Part shown: positions 8,734 through 20,174 of the stretch, one piece after another | Layout: each line of letters opens with the position of its first letter | Position numbering within the stretch: the stretch's first letter is position 1 | Assembly: GCA_944739405.2 (NCBI GenBank) | Contig: OX123193.2 | Coordinates: 21,255,516 to 21,319,515, forward strand | DNA from: Euclidia mi | Taxonomy: Eukaryota > Arthropoda > Insecta > Lepidoptera > Erebidae | Length of the DNA stretch: 64,000 nt | Reading direction: 5' to 3' | The notes under the pieces: model-generated | Seen by the model: the letters and a program-made list of their open reading frames with translations, nothing else | Told to the model about the DNA's origin: nothing | Database searches by the model: none | Made by a program: the position numbers and the translations under genes

Positions 8734-9918
8734 TATATTTCCGAGGAACTTGGGCAAAGTCAACATGTGATTGGCGTCTTTCTAGATCTGGCAAAAGCAT
8801 TTGACACTGTATCAATCCCACTGCTTCTTAAGAAATTGGAGGCCTTAGGAATAAGAGGCACACAGTTAAAACTGTTTAAACTACTACTTACGGGATAGGT
8901 ATCAATGTGTCAAAATAGACAACGTTATCAGTTCCGAATTATTATTACCCCAATTCGGCATTCCTCAGGGAAGTGTACTCGGTGGAACACTCTTTCTAGT
9001 GTACATAAATGATCTCTGTAACCTAAACCTACATCATGGCACTATTGTTACATATGCTGACGACACTGCGCTTATTTTCTCAGCAAACACCATTACGGAA
9101 GCTCAGAAGTATGCACAACAAGGGTTTAACGTAGTAAATAACTGGCTTAAACATAATCTACTAACCTTAAATACTGATAAGACTAAATTCATTCAATTTT
9201 GTATGCGTAACCCCCAAGCACATAACACTTCTTTTCACTTATATGCACATAACTGTTATCTTAAGTCAAACAACCTGTCCGGAAATTAATAGCACTACTA
9301 ATATTAAGTATTTAGGGGTTATATTGGACGAAACCCTTTCCTATAAACAACATATCGCCGCTTTAACATCTAGGCTACGAAAATTATTATTTGTATTTAA
9401 AAAACTTCGCTTTATTTTAGATCATAACCTCATTATACAGATGTACAAGGCATTGTGTCAGTCCATAATCCAATACTGCATAACCTCTTGGGGAGGTATA
9501 GGAAAATCTTTAATGCTCTCTATAGAGCGAGCGCAAAGAGCCCTGCTTAAAGTGGCCACCCACCGACCTTACCGATTCTCTACAAGCCTTCTATATGAAT
9601 CATGCAAAGTGCTAACGGTTCGTCAACTGTTTATATTGTACACTGTACTAAAACAGCATACAGCGCTTACGTACAACGCCGAACCGCCGCCCTAACACCA
9701 AGAGACGGAAAGATATTGTCTGTAGTTCAAGCTCTGAATCAAGGTTTGTGTTTACTAATAGATTCTTTTCATTTCTGGGTCCCTATCTTTATAACAAAAT
9801 AAACAAAGAAACATCTATTTATGACCTAAGTTATGTAAGATCGAAACAACGCGTCTATCAGTATTTACAAACATTGAAATATGATCAGACCGAAGAACTG
9901 CTGACTGTGGTTAAATAA
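8710..9918 (+). pseudogene. LINE ORF2: RT core and C-terminal region (frameshifted)
   Basis: The RT continues over three frames. GVFLDLAKAFDTV is in one frame to about 8895. FGIPQGSVLGGTL and the catalytic YADD (9053-9064) are in a second frame to about 9285. A third frame carries IKYLGVILDE and the conserved C-terminal stretch YCITSWGG. Frame changes fall near 8710, 8895 and 9285, with more before the apparent end at about 9918. No RNase H domain is seen. The catalytic Asp pair is intact, so decay came from indels rather than active-site loss. Confidence 0.8.
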
Positions 9919-10246
9919 TTATACATTTCATATTAGTTTTAAAATAATTCTAAGTAGGCATATTTTTATTTAGAAACATTACGTTTAATATGTTGATGAT
10001 AAATATTGTAATTACTTCATAACTCAGATCAAAATCACTTACTGTAAGTGCCTTTAATGCCTGTGGCACAGGTTTACCCTAGTACAGGCACCTCATTATT
10101 CTACCTAAATTACCTTTTAAGAACTTTATGTATATTTTTGTGATGTATGAAAATGAATAAATTTTATTATTATGTCGTTTATTAAATATTCTTCTCACAG
10201 TCACATTTCACATACTTAATAAATTTCACACTAAGAACTAAATTAA

Positions 10247-11833
10247 ATATATAAAATGGGACCACGAAGACCCACCGGCATCGGGCACAGGGACCAAGCT
10301 ACCGGTGGTTAGGGCTCCAGAGAAAGGAACCTCCGTACGATACGTGTCGTGTCCAGCAATACTGCCTTCTGTATAGAGGACTTGATCCAGCCGTCTAACG
10401 AGAGCCTCTTGAGGTGGTGGTCGAGGCTCTTGGCAATAAGACCATTTACGGTCACGACTATCGGTACAATGATCGCCGAGTCAACATCCCACATGTCGAC
10501 AATCTCGTGAGCCAGGTCCAAATACTTAATTTGTTTATCTTTTTCGGCTTTCACGAGATTCTCGTCATGGGGTATGGTGACGTCGATGATCATTGCAAGG
10601 CGCTCTAATCGGTCTATCACCACTATGTCCGGCTTGTTAGCCACAATAGTTCTGTCAGTAATTATAGACCAATCCCAATACATAGTAGCACGACCATTTT
10701 CAAGAACTGGGTCGGGCACATACCTGTAGTACGGTATTTCAGAGTCGACAAGTTGGTACTTTAAGGCAAGTTGCTGGTGGACAATCCTGGCTACTTGGTT
10801 GTGTCTATGCAAATATTCGCCGTTGGCAAGACGAGAACAACCGGATACTATATGTCTAAGCGATTCACCAGGCTGGTGACATGCCCGACATATGTCGACC
10901 GTCCCATCCCTTAGAATATACTTCCTGTAGTTGTTCTTCATGACAACTTCGTCCATAATCGCAAAGACAAAACCTTCTGTTTCGGCGAAAAGATCGCCAG
11001 AACGCAGCCAGGACACCGACGCTGGGAAATCTACGTCGGGCCCATGCAAGGCCCGGTAAAAACGTCCATGCAGCTCTTTACCTTTCCATTCTTCCCTGCG
11101 CTCCACTACACCAAGTACGGCAGGTTTGCGCCAGTTCTCTTTAGCCAGACCCAGCGGAGTAAGGCCTCTGTCCACTGCGACCACATCTCGGTGCACACCC
11201 GCGTCGGCGTGGAGAAAGTATTCTCTGAGATTGCACACCTCGCGATTGTGGAGGGTCTTGGCACTCAAGAAGCCACGACCCCCACACTTGCGCGGGATGT
11301 ACAATCTCATCACCGACGAACGCGGGTGATGCATCCGGTATGTCGTGAGTAGACATCGAACTTTCCTATCCAAGGCGTCCAATTCTGTTTGAGTCCATCT
11401 GAGTATGCCGAAGGAGTACATTAAGACGGGCATGGCCCAACCGTTACAGGCATGCACCTTATTTCCGCCCGATAAAAAGCTTTTTAAGACTTTCTTCAGG
11501 CGGCCAAAGAAACGTGCCTGCAACGCTTGTTTCATGCCAGCGTCATCAATGCCTAATGCCTGCGACATACCCAGATATTTGTAGGTTTCCGTTGCAGAGA
11601 GAGATCTAAGTTGTGTGAAATCTGAGAGCTCTATACTATCAGATTCCACACTCCTGCCTCGCTTTACATGCATGACCGCACATTTATCCACACCGAACTC
11701 CATCTTAATTGAATTACTAAAGCTTTCAGTTATCTTTAGTAACTCGGTTAATTGGAGGTCAGTGGGGGCAAATAGTTTGAGGTCATCCATGAAAAGGAGG
11801 TGAGAAATAACTTGACCTCTATTCTGCAACCGA
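10247..11833 (-). mobile_element. R4/Dong-type LINE, copy 1 (5'-truncated)
   Basis: A minus-strand LINE with an RT C-terminal half, a CCHC finger and a restriction-like endonuclease, the order typical of R2/R4 elements. Homology to copy 2 ends at about 11833, where a (TTA)n tract begins ((TAA)n on the element strand). Dong elements of Bombyx are known to insert in TAA repeats, so this placement fits. The 3' UTR after the stop at 10309 is only about 60 bases and is shared with copy 2. Confidence 0.8.
10309..11829 (-). pseudogene. Dong-type RT C-terminal half plus restriction-like endonuclease
   Basis: A 506-codon open frame truncated at its N-terminus. RT motif C is FMDDLK (FMDD at 11782-11793). 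Thumb and linker regions follow. Next is the zinc finger CRACHQPGESLRHIVSGC (C-x2-C-x8-H-x4-C). Then comes the endonuclease core KPDIVVIDRLERLAMIIDVT, the PD...D part of the PD-(D/E)xK fold used by R2/R4 LINEs. The Met at 11829 is not a real start, because the frame is open back to the truncation at about 11833. The reading frame is intact, but the missing RT fingers and palm make it non-functional. Confidence 0.82.
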
Positions 11834-11834
11834 A

Positions 11835-11863
11835 TTATTAATCTTATTATTATTATTATTATT
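11835..11863. repeat. (TTA)n microsatellite at the Dong copy 1 boundary
   Basis: ATTATTAATC followed by seven TTA-type repeats abuts the truncated 5' end of Dong copy 1. It is probably the target microsatellite. Confidence 0.7.
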
Positions 11864-11933
11864 CCTCTTTATTTATTTTCATTCTCATTGATCTTATTTT
11901 ATATAATTAAATCACTTAACAAAAAAAAAATAA

Positions 11934-14565
11934 CTATATAAAACAGGACCACGGAGACCCACCGGCATCGGGCACAGGGACCAAGCTACCGGTGGTTAGG
12001 GCTCCAGAGAGAGGAACCTCCGAACGATGCGTGTCGTGTCCAGCAAAACTGCCTTCTGTATAGAGGACTTGATCCAGCCGTCTAACGAGAGCCTCTTGAG
12101 GTGGTGGTCGAGGCTCTTGGCAATAAGACCATTTACGGTTACGACTATCGGTACAATGATCGCCGAGTCAACATCCCACATGTCGACAATCTCGTGAGCC
12201 AGGTCCAAATACTTAATTTGTTTATCTTTTTCGGCTTTCACGAGATTCTCGTCATGGGGTATGGTGACGTCGATGATCATTGCAAGGCGCTCTAATCGGT
12301 CTATCACCACTATGTCCGGCTGTTAGCCGCAATAGTTCTGTCAGAAATGATAGACCGATCCCAGTACAGAGTAGCACGACCATTTTCAAGAACTGGGTCG
12401 GGCACATACCTGTAGTACGGTACTTCGGAGTCGACAAGTTGGTACTTTAAGGCAAGTTGCTGATGGACAATCCTGGCTACTTGGTTGTGTCTATGCAAAT
12501 ATTCGCCGTTGGCAAGACGAGAACAACCGGATACTATATGTCTGAGCGATTCACCAGGCTGGTGACATGCCCGACATATGTCGACCGTCCCATCCCTCAG
12601 AATATACTTCCGGTAGTTCTTCGTCATGATAACTTCGTCCATAATTGCAAATACAAAACCTTCTGTTTCGGCGAAAAGATCGCCGAAACGCAGCCAGGAC
12701 ACCGAAGCTGGAAAATCTACATCGGGCCCATGCAAGGCCCGGTAAAATCGTCCATGCAGCTCTTTGCCCCTCCATACCTCCCTGCGCTCCTCTACACCAA
12801 GTACGGCAGGTTTGCGCCAGTTCTCTTTGGCCAGACCCAGCGGGGTAAGTTCGTTGTCCACAGCAACCACATCTCGGTGCACACCCGCGGCAGTGTGGAG
12901 AAAGTATTCTCTGAGATTGCACACCTCGCGATTGTGGAGGGTCTTGGCACTTAAGAAGCCCCGACCCCCGCACTTCCGCGGGATGTACAATCTCATCACT
13001 GACGAACGCGGGTGATGCATCCGGTATGTGGTGAGTAGACAACGAACTTTCCTATCCAAGGCGTCCAATTCCGTGTGAGTCCATCTGAGTATGCCGAAGG
13101 AGTACATTAAGACCGGCATGGCCCAACCGTTACAGGCACGCACCTTATTTCCGCCCGAAAGAAAGCTTTTTAAAACTTTCTTCAGGCGGCCAAAGAAACG
13201 CGCCTGCAACGACTGTTTCATGCCAGCCTCATCAATGCATTATGCCTGCGACATACCCAGATATTTATAGGTTTCGGTTGCAGAGAGTGATCTAAGTTGT
13301 GTGAAATCTGAAAGTTCTATACCATCATATTCCACACTCCTGCCTCGCCTTACATGCATGACCGCACATTTATCCACACCGAACCCCATCTTAACTGAAT
13401 TACTAAAGCTTTCAGTTATCTTTAGTAACTCAGTTAATTGGGGGTCAGTGGAGGCAAATATTTTGAGGTCATCCATGAAAAGGAGGTGGGAAATAACTTG
13501 ACCTCTACTCTGCAATCTATAGCCTAGCCCTGAACTTTCGAGCAAAGGGCTCAGTGGGTTCAGTGCTAGGCAAAACCATAGTGGACTCAAACTGTCGCCT
13601 TGGAAAATACCCCACTTGATCCTTATAGGTACGCCATACCCGCAAGGCTGTCGACATCCTGGATAGCGAAGCACCGTACTCCACTGCCCCATACATGCCT
13701 TCAAGAGGGTGCATAGAGTTGCATCAACTTTGTACAACTCCAGCACCCTCAAGAGCCACGTATGTGGCACAGAGTCATAGGCCTTCTTATAGTCTATCCA
13801 GCATGTCGCCAGATTCTTTCGACTACGGCGAACCTGTTGGCTTATGGTCATGTCAATAAGGAGTAGCTCTTTAGTACCACGGGCCCCGTTTCTACATCCA
13901 TTTTGAGATACAGATAAGATGTTATTTCTAAATATATGTGCTTCTAATTTCGTTCTCAAAATGGATGTAAAAACTTTATACATTGTATGCAGGCAAGTTA
14001 TAGGCCTATAGTTCGTAGGCTCCGTGGTACTACCAGCCTTAAAGAGCAGATGAGTTACGCCAGTTGTCATAAAAATAGGCAGCGACCCTGAATCCAGAGA
14101 TGACTGAAATTGAGAAGCCAAACGAGCATGTGCACTGCGTAGCCATTTTAACCAGAAGTTGTGCAGCCCGTCCGGTCCTGCCGATTTCCAGTTGGCTAAC
14201 TGACGGACTGCACAATATACATCTGTGGTGTCAATGGCTACGGGCTCCATGTGAGGTATTGCCTCACATGATCGTTTAACATCTCTAATCCAGTCATCTT
14301 CCGTATGGCTGATGGGAGTCGACCATATGCTGCGCCAAAATTCAATCGTATTCGCATCATCTGGCCGACTTCCATCATCCACACGTGGGTCAGGTCGCTC
14401 CCAATTTCTATAAACCAACTTCTCATCTCTTTGGAATGCGCGATTTTGGGAGTATCGGGCTACTCTTTTCTTGTATCGTTTGATACGATTTGCCCACGCA
14501 TAAACTTTCTGCTTCAGGAGGTCGATGCGTTCTGTGACCCGTGACAGTATAACTACTTACTCCTC
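11934..14565 (-). mobile_element. R4/Dong-type LINE, copy 2 (5'-truncated, longer)
   Basis: A second copy in the same orientation, about 100 bp upstream (element sense) of copy 1. It extends about 1 kb further 5' and includes most of the RT. Coding sense is open to about 14564, where it ends at a stop. It differs from copy 1 at a few percent of sites and has different lesions, so it is not a very recent tandem duplication. Confidence 0.82.
11996..14564 (-). pseudogene. Dong-type ORF: RT, CCHC finger, restriction-like endonuclease
   Basis: Three frames carry the protein. From 14564 to 13240 the frame opens with a basic helical stretch (KVYAWANRIKRYKKRVARYS). RT motifs follow: WKSAGPDGLHNFW, PTNYRPITCLHTMYKV, DYKKAYDSVPH, WGIFQGDSLSPLWFCLAL and the catalytic FMDDLK (13468-13479). 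A break lies at about 13221-13240. A second frame (13221-12310) covers the C-terminal RT and the zinc finger CRACHQPGESLRHIVSGC. A 1-base deletion near 12318 (TCCGGCTG here, TCCGGCTTG in copy 1) shifts the endonuclease core to a third frame (12310-11996). A Met at 14418 is internal. Confidence 0.8.
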
Positions 14566-14734
14566 ACTGACTTGAAATAAATCGAGAAAACTGAAATTGA
14601 CCTTTTCTCAGAAGTTCAAACTCGAAGTTTTGCCCACTAGCGGATGGAGCGTATAGGGAATCAATGTAACAGACCGAATTCGTAAAACGACTATGCGCGC
14701 TAAAACTCGCATCACTGTCGCTGGTAAGAAGACC
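14566..14734. other. AT-rich spacer, nothing recognised
   Basis: Sequence between the truncated Dong copy 2 and an RTE-like fragment. No ORF or repeat is supported. Confidence 0.5.
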
Positions 14735-14945
14735 GCAAATTAAAATGGGATTGGGCAGGTCATGTGTCTAGAATGCATCCCGAAAAGTAGGCACATTACG
14801 CTTCCTAGTGGACACCGTAGGCACTTCGTGGACGGGGTGAACCCAGAAGGCATTGGCGAGATGAGTTTGATACCATATCACAAAATTAGACTGAAATAAT
14901 TCTGATAAGTGCAGGGGAAACGTTCGCCCAACAAAAGGACAGTAT
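14735..14945 (+). pseudogene. RTE-like LINE C-terminal fragment
   Basis: A short, stop-ridden stretch matches the conserved tail of RTE-type ORF2: KWDWAGHVSRMHPEK near 14740-14785, a WRDEFDT-like segment near 14855, and FAQQ near 14925. Insect RTE proteins end in this W-W-GHV...RW-D...AQQ pattern. Stops and indels show it is dead, and nothing upstream of it is recognisable. Confidence 0.6.
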
Positions 14946-15584
14946 TAGTTTAAAAAACTAAGATTGTCGGAGATAGTTTTAGGAAACAAATTTGATTTGT
15001 ACTCGTATATTGTCACATACACTACTTCTAATAACTTACGGTTTGCAATTACTAAGTTATTTACATGTTTGTTGTCCAGTTAGTGCTTTCATTCGCAAAT
15101 TTCGATGGAATTGCCATTCATTGCAAATGTGTTGTAACTTTGGACTTTGTAGTTAAGGGACACAGCTTAATGAAGATCTCAGTATGAGTTCCAATGACAT
15201 TTGTTAAATAAACTTGAATATGTTTAAAACCCAAAGCAATTTACTGCATCGACGTCGTCAGGTAATTAAGCAAATGCAGTAATTTACCCTGTGGCTAACG
15301 TCGCATTAACTTTGTGGTCGCAATACCATATCGACTATTTTTATAATACGGTTCAGTTAAATTCACTGTTAAATGTGTATTACAATGAGCGTTTTGTGTA
15401 TTTAAGACATCAAAAATAAGAAATAATTATAAAAAATAAACTATTTTAGATGATTCCTCGTCCTATTTTGCAAAACGTAGCAATTATAGTAAAGGCAATA
15501 AGTCCATTTTGTCAATTACAATATTGATTCGATTGCGAATGAACTATGTTTATGCAAACATTGAGCACAAAATGATCTTCTTCT
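14946..15584. other. AT-rich intergenic sequence
   Basis: No coding or repeat structure that I can support. Confidence 0.4.
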
Positions 15585-15825
15585 ACCTGCCCTGTTACCA
15601 TATTACTTGGGGTCGGCGCAGAATGTCTTTCTCTTCCATTCTCTCCTATCAGACGTCATCTCATCATTCACTCCCTTTTCATTCATGTCACCCTTCACAC
15701 AATCCATCCATCTTTTCTTTGGTCTTCCTCTTGCCTTATATCCCTAAACTCTTATCTTCATCACCTTTCTAGTCACATTATTTTCATCCCTCCTCATCAC
15801 ATGCCCATAATGATATAAGCACAAA
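15585..15825 (-). pseudogene. Second RTE-like LINE C-terminal fragment
   Basis: On the minus strand this reads YGHVMRRDE, then GRPKKRWMDCVKGDM and EWKRKTFCADPK, ending in a GAAGAAG-type tail. This is the widespread insect LINE C-terminus (GHVMRR...GRPKKRW.DCV...CADPK). It is a different family from the RTE copies at 15.9 and 20.1 kb. Only about 75 codons remain. Confidence 0.65.
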
Positions 15826-15887
15826 ATGATATGGAAATAAATAAATGGGAGAAATCACACTAATTATTTAAATAAATCATTACGTAT

Positions 15888-17449
15888 TCATTTCAATCTG
15901 TGAAATACGTACATCGGTTTGCCCACAATTTGGTAATACATACATACATAGACTCGCGTCTGTTTCCCAGAGGGGTAGGCAGAGACTACGGAACGCCATT
16001 TGCAACGATCCTGACATACCTCTCTTGCTTCATTCACTCCCATCAAGTTTCTCATGCATGCTCTTCTGTTTAGGGTACTTCTGACCTGTCTTTTTTTTAG
16101 GATGTCTCCAATCTGGTCAGAGAACGTCCGCCTAAATCTTCCCCTTCGTCCTGTCCCTTCCACACTTGCCTTATATATCTGCTTGGTCAGTCTTTCGTCA
16201 TCCATCCTCTCCACGTGCCCAAACCATCTTAGCATAACTTTCTTGATGCTTGTCACTACATCTTCTTTTACCCCACAACACTCTCTTATCATACTATTCT
16301 TTACTCTGTCAGTCAGAGAGACAGCACACATACTTCTCAGTGCTCTCATTTCTACAGCATTTATTCTACTTTCATGACTCTTCTGCCATACCCAACTATC
16401 ACTACCATACATAAGAGTAGGTACTAGCACCCCTCTATGCACAGCCAAACGTGCCTGTTTGGACACGAGTTGGCTATTCATAAACGCCTTGAGAGCTCCA
16501 TTCACTCTATTACCTGCATTAACTCTTCTTTCAATATCTTCTACATTCTTACCATCTCTTGTAAACAACGTACCTAAGTAAACAAACTCATTCACTTGTT
16601 CCACTCGCTGTACATCGATCAAAACATTACAAGCCGTAACGCATTCCTCCTTTTCAAAAACCATAACTTTCGTTTTACTTACATTCACTTTCATTCCTTT
16701 CCTCTCTAACGCACCATGCATGATTGTTACCATCTCCTACAACTCCTCCGCTGAAGATGCAAGTATTACCTGATCATCAGCATAAAGGAGGCATTTGACG
16801 AGTAGCCCATTCATTCTTAATCCGCAGTCACTATGTTTTAAATCTTGCAAACAACTGTCCATAAAGAGGTTAAACAGCCACGGCTACGCTACACATCCCT
16901 GTCTAACACATTTCTCGATGGTAAACCAGTCAGTGTATGCCCCGTTTATCTTCACAAAAGCTCTAGAATCCTCATAAAGGGATTTCAGAGCTCGAATGAG
17001 GCTGCTGTCCACCCCATTCATTGACAGCACCGACCACATTTTATTCCTCACCACTTTATCGTAAGCCTTTTCCAAATCCATGAATGCGCAATAGCCCTTT
17101 TGACCTTTGGCCAAAAACTTTTCGGCTATGCTTCGCAAGGAAAAAACCTGATCCGTACATCCCATACCCTTTCGGAATCCCGCTTGTACATCTTATATTT
17201 TCTTGTCGGTTACTTTCATAACTCTGTCAGAGAGATCAGTACCTTTGCATACAATTTGCCAACAATGCTGAGAAGGCTAATGCCTCTATATTTTTTGCAG
17301 TCTTGTTGCGAGCCTTTTCCTTTATAAAGAAGTACAACTACAGCTGTGGCCCAGTCCTTAGGTATTTGGTAATATAATTTTCTGAAATGCTCTGAATACC
17401 AACGTATTTGTTGAATCCTCGTCTGTAGGAAGCACGGAAAAACCAACAC
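15888..17449 (-). pseudogene. RTE-like reverse transcriptase, copy 1
   Basis: RT pieces in several frames. Upstream are WATAVVVLLYKGKGSQQDC and KYRGISLLSIVGKLYA (17370-17230), then MGCTDQVFSLR and CAFMDLEKAYDKV (17165-17040). The catalytic YADD is at 16774-16785 (element strand), and the 281-codon C-terminal piece spans 16733-15888. The latter includes VMVFEKEE, EFVYLGTLFT, YGSDSWVW, RWFGHVERMDDERL and the terminal EAREVCQDRCKWRSVV; about the last 25 codons run into tail sequence. Breaks lie near 17200, 16880 and 16740. It is dead, but gives the full C-terminus lost from copy 2. Confidence 0.78.
15940..17400 (-). mobile_element. RTE-like LINE copy 1 (5'-truncated)
   Basis: A minus-strand RTE-like LINE lacking its endonuclease. 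The 3' end carries TACATACATACATAGACTC followed by TGTTTCCC and GGGGTAGGCAGAG, the tail also found in SINEs of this window. Homology with copy 2 fades at about 17375-17450. Confidence 0.8.
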
Positions 17450-17562
17450 ACACCGTAGGAATATATCACACTAATCTGAAACAAAACATTTTGAAGCGTA
17501 TAGACAAACTTACATCGACAGTAAATCTCAGCACTACACACAACAGCGCTGGATTTGTTTAA

Positions 17563-17643
17563 AAGTCATGAAGAAATATTTTTTTGTTACTTTTGAATAA
17601 CATGCTTTGGAAAAGTAACAAAAATAATATTTCTGCATGACTT
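17563..17643. repeat. Short palindromic repeat (MITE-like)
   Basis: Imperfect inverted arms of about 32 bases, AAGTCATGAAGAAATATT... and its near reverse complement ...AATATTTCTGCATGACTT, flank a loop of about 16 bases. It has no coding content. Confidence 0.6.
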
Positions 17644-17721
17644 GTTTTGTAATGTCTTTCTCTTTCCTTCCAAAATATGACATATAATTTTGCTATCTAA
17701 TTAATGTGTTTTTATATAATA

Positions 17722-17830
17722 GGAGGGATCGCCTGATGGTCAGCGATTACCGCTGCCCATGTACACAATGAACACCAAAGGAGTCATAAGTGCGTTGCCG
17801 CCCTTTGGACTCCAGCTACTGTTGGGCGAC
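17722..17830 (+). repeat. Lepidopteran SINE-like repeat (ATCGCCTGATGG family), copy 1
   Basis: GGATCGCCTGATGGTCAGCG, ATTACCGCTGCCCATG, then GTGCGTTGCCGCCCTTT. The same order of motifs recurs at 55.56-55.67 kb. This motif set is widespread in moth and butterfly genomes; whether it is a SINE or part of a Helitron-like repeat is not settled here. Confidence 0.6.
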
Positions 17831-18235
17831 AAACCACAGCTACTTTTTGTTGGACAGCATGTAGAAACACAGCGAAATCCTATAACTTTCAGCAACCTTT
17901 GGAATTACCTCGAGTGTTTTCCTGTTCTGTTCTGTTCGTTCTGAAATGTTGCTGAACTAAAAGTAAATGCGGTGTGGATGCACCATTAAAAGCGCGTCTT
18001 CTAGTCAGCAAACGAGATTAAATTTTATATCTAACGGCTTGGCCACGGGGACCGGCAACGCGACCTGCGACACGACCGGCGACGCGACAATTCGCGCGAC
18101 GCGAAAAACATGCCACAGGCACACGCGTTCGCCGTCGCGACCAGTGTAGACCAGGAGCGAGACGACATTAGCTGAGATCTTTTTATGAAATTTAGCTCGA
18201 CGTTGTACGGACTTTGATGGCAATATCACATTTGC

Positions 18236-18301
18236 TTCAACCCGGCAATCGAACCCGAGACCTCATGATCCGCTTACACTACCGCAAGATCACAGAGGCA
18301 G
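18236..18301 (-). repeat. tRNA-derived SINE head
   Basis: On the minus strand GGTCTCGGGTTCGATTGCCG is a Pol III B-box, about 35 bases after an A-box-like GATCTTGCGGTAGTG. Only the head is recognisable. It is not a functional tRNA, because no cloverleaf is apparent. Confidence 0.5.
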
Positions 18302-18369
18302 ACTTGATAATTATTGTGTACCTAACCACGGTATTGAAAGCTATAGGTACTGTATTTTATCTTTATACA

Positions 18370-18715
18370 AACGGTCGGAGCGCGATTTATACCTACGAGC
18401 GTCAGGCTCGGTACCCACCTAACCTACTGCATACCAAACTCAAGGCGCTTCGGCACGGTAATAATATCTAACAGAGTTGTACCTACGCGCCTCGAGCAAA
18501 GTACCCATTAGACTGTGCGGACTGTGCCTAAAGTACCCACAGCCGCGATTGTGCCGCAGCTCGCATACGGTGCGTCTGTAGGTATGTAACTCACCAAGAC
18601 GGCCGAGTTACAATACTGTTAGATTATAAATTACCGTGGCTTCGGTATACATTCTGTAGGTACCTACTGAATGCGTACTGAGCCGACGCTTGTAGGTATT
18701 GTAACTCGAGTTTTG
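18370..18715. repeat. Imperfect fold-back inside the Harbinger-like element
   Basis: Sequence around 18390-18515 (GAGCGTCAGGCTCGGTACCC, CGGTAATAATATCTAACAGA) is mirrored in reverse complement around 18575-18705 (CTGTTAGATTATAAATTACCG, GTACTGAGCCGACGCTTGTA). The centre is near 18545. The arms are diverged. Confidence 0.55.
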
Positions 18716-19211
18716 AGTTAAAATACGGAAAAGCTTATGTAGGTAAGTGTGATCTAACTAACTAGGTATAATTATGCACTTCCAAAAACTTACTTAGGTA
18801 TTTTGAAATCACAGACAGACACTTTAATTTTATTTGTACTGTATACATTTATGTAGATGTAGATAACATCCAGACGTTCCAAATAGCTAGCCTAACTAAA
18901 AATTCTAAGAATAATATCATGCTCGCGGAGAAATACACTAAAAATTTTATACTGACTCAGCTCCGGCGCTAGTCGCCGCGACTACCGCTCGACGCCGTGG
19001 CGTGCGCCGTACTTTAATTCATACATTTGTTTTGGTGCAAAACAAATTGCGCCGCTGTGCCGCTCGGTGCTATTCGCCGGTCGCGTCGCCGGTCGCCGCT
19101 GTGCGTGGCATGCTTAGAACATTTTTATACATTTGATTCAGTCGCAAGTCGCGTCGCCGGTCGCGTCGCGCGAATTTTCGCTGGAGCGAATTGTCCGTGG
19201 CCAGGCCGTAA

Positions 19212-20055
19212 GTTTAAAGCAAAATTGATCGAGAATTCAATTTCAACTTTTTGCCAACATGAACCTAAGGATATTACTTTTATGAAACTTTTCAGGAGAA
19301 AAAACAACTAAGGCAAATTAAAACTCAAAGTTGGTAATTTCTGTTTATTGAAAAGAGGTGTTGGCTTCATTCCAATTTTTGAATTAAAATATTGTCAAAG
19401 TAACTACGAATACATACATACATATCGTCCGTTTTATATACAAAACACTAAATATATTTCAACTTTGACCATATCTGTATACTGGGTGTAAGGCACGGCG
19501 TAGCGAAATCCGATACCAGTGATTCAGTGCATGATACTGAGGCACTTGGCGGTCGAACTTTCCGAAAATATCTAAGAATTAAACAATTTTCCATTAATTT
19601 TACAATGGTCGTTTTTAAATTCATCGCATACAGATAAAAAGGTCACTTCATTTTATAATCTGTATAGATTTTACATTCGTTTTCACATTCATTTTTACAT
19701 TCGTTTTCAAATAATTCAGCGATTGATACACTATTGGTTGTTAGACATCAATTAACATTTAATTGTAAAATTGGTAACAAAATAAACAGAAAAGGAATAA
19801 CTACATGTTGATTATTTTGACAATAATAACAAACTAGTCCAACATATATATTTTGGCCTAGAACAACAGCCACAAAAACAAATATAAGAAATTGCCAGAC
19901 TATGATGAGAAAAGTTTTTTCGATTTGAGATCTTTCATATTCAACCCACAATAAAATAACATAAGTTTGTAATGTTTTAGAACAATAAAATAACATAAGT
20001 TTGTATAATCTGATAAAAATTGTGATCATGCATAAACTACTGTATTACTGTATTC
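19212..20055. other. AT-rich spacer with a short tandem repeat
   Basis: No gene. CAATAAAATAACATAAGTTT occurs twice with a 34-bp period (from 19949 and 19983). The rest is AT-rich and featureless. Confidence 0.5.
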
Positions 20056-20174
20056 CCTGTTCAGTGAACTTTGAGTGCCATGTAGGCTCATACATACACA
20101 TGATGCTCGACAGGCAGAGACAACAGAACGCCACTTGCTTCTATTGCAAACCTCACGCGCTTCCTCTACATTCA

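Larger units (their letters stand above)
7322..10173 (+). mobile_element. Jockey-superfamily LINE, 3' part
   Basis: The rest of the LINE interrupted by element A: endonuclease C-terminus, linker, RT, C-terminal region and 3' UTR. The 3' UTR has the paired motif GCCTGTGGCACAGG...AGTACAGGCACC, which can fold into a hairpin, and AATAAA at 10156-10161. It ends in a (TTA)n run at about 10164-10173. Several frame breaks mark it as dead. Confidence 0.85.
18035..19208. mobile_element. Non-autonomous PIF/Harbinger-like DNA transposon
   Basis: A 1174-bp element with terminal inverted repeats: left CGGCTTGGCCACGG, right (reverse complement) CGGCCTGGCCACGG. It is flanked on both sides by TAA (18032-18034 and 19209-19211), the 3-bp TWA-type duplication of PIF/Harbinger elements. 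GC-rich subterminal blocks repeat CGACGCGAC/GGTCGCGTCG in opposite orientation at both ends. No transposase is encoded. A tRNA-headed SINE fragment and an internal fold-back lie inside. Confidence 0.75.

Noticed and set aside
10414..13501. Many plus-strand open frames across the Dong copies
   Set aside because: Antisense shadows of the minus-strand RT and endonuclease frames. The recognisable motifs are all on the minus strand.
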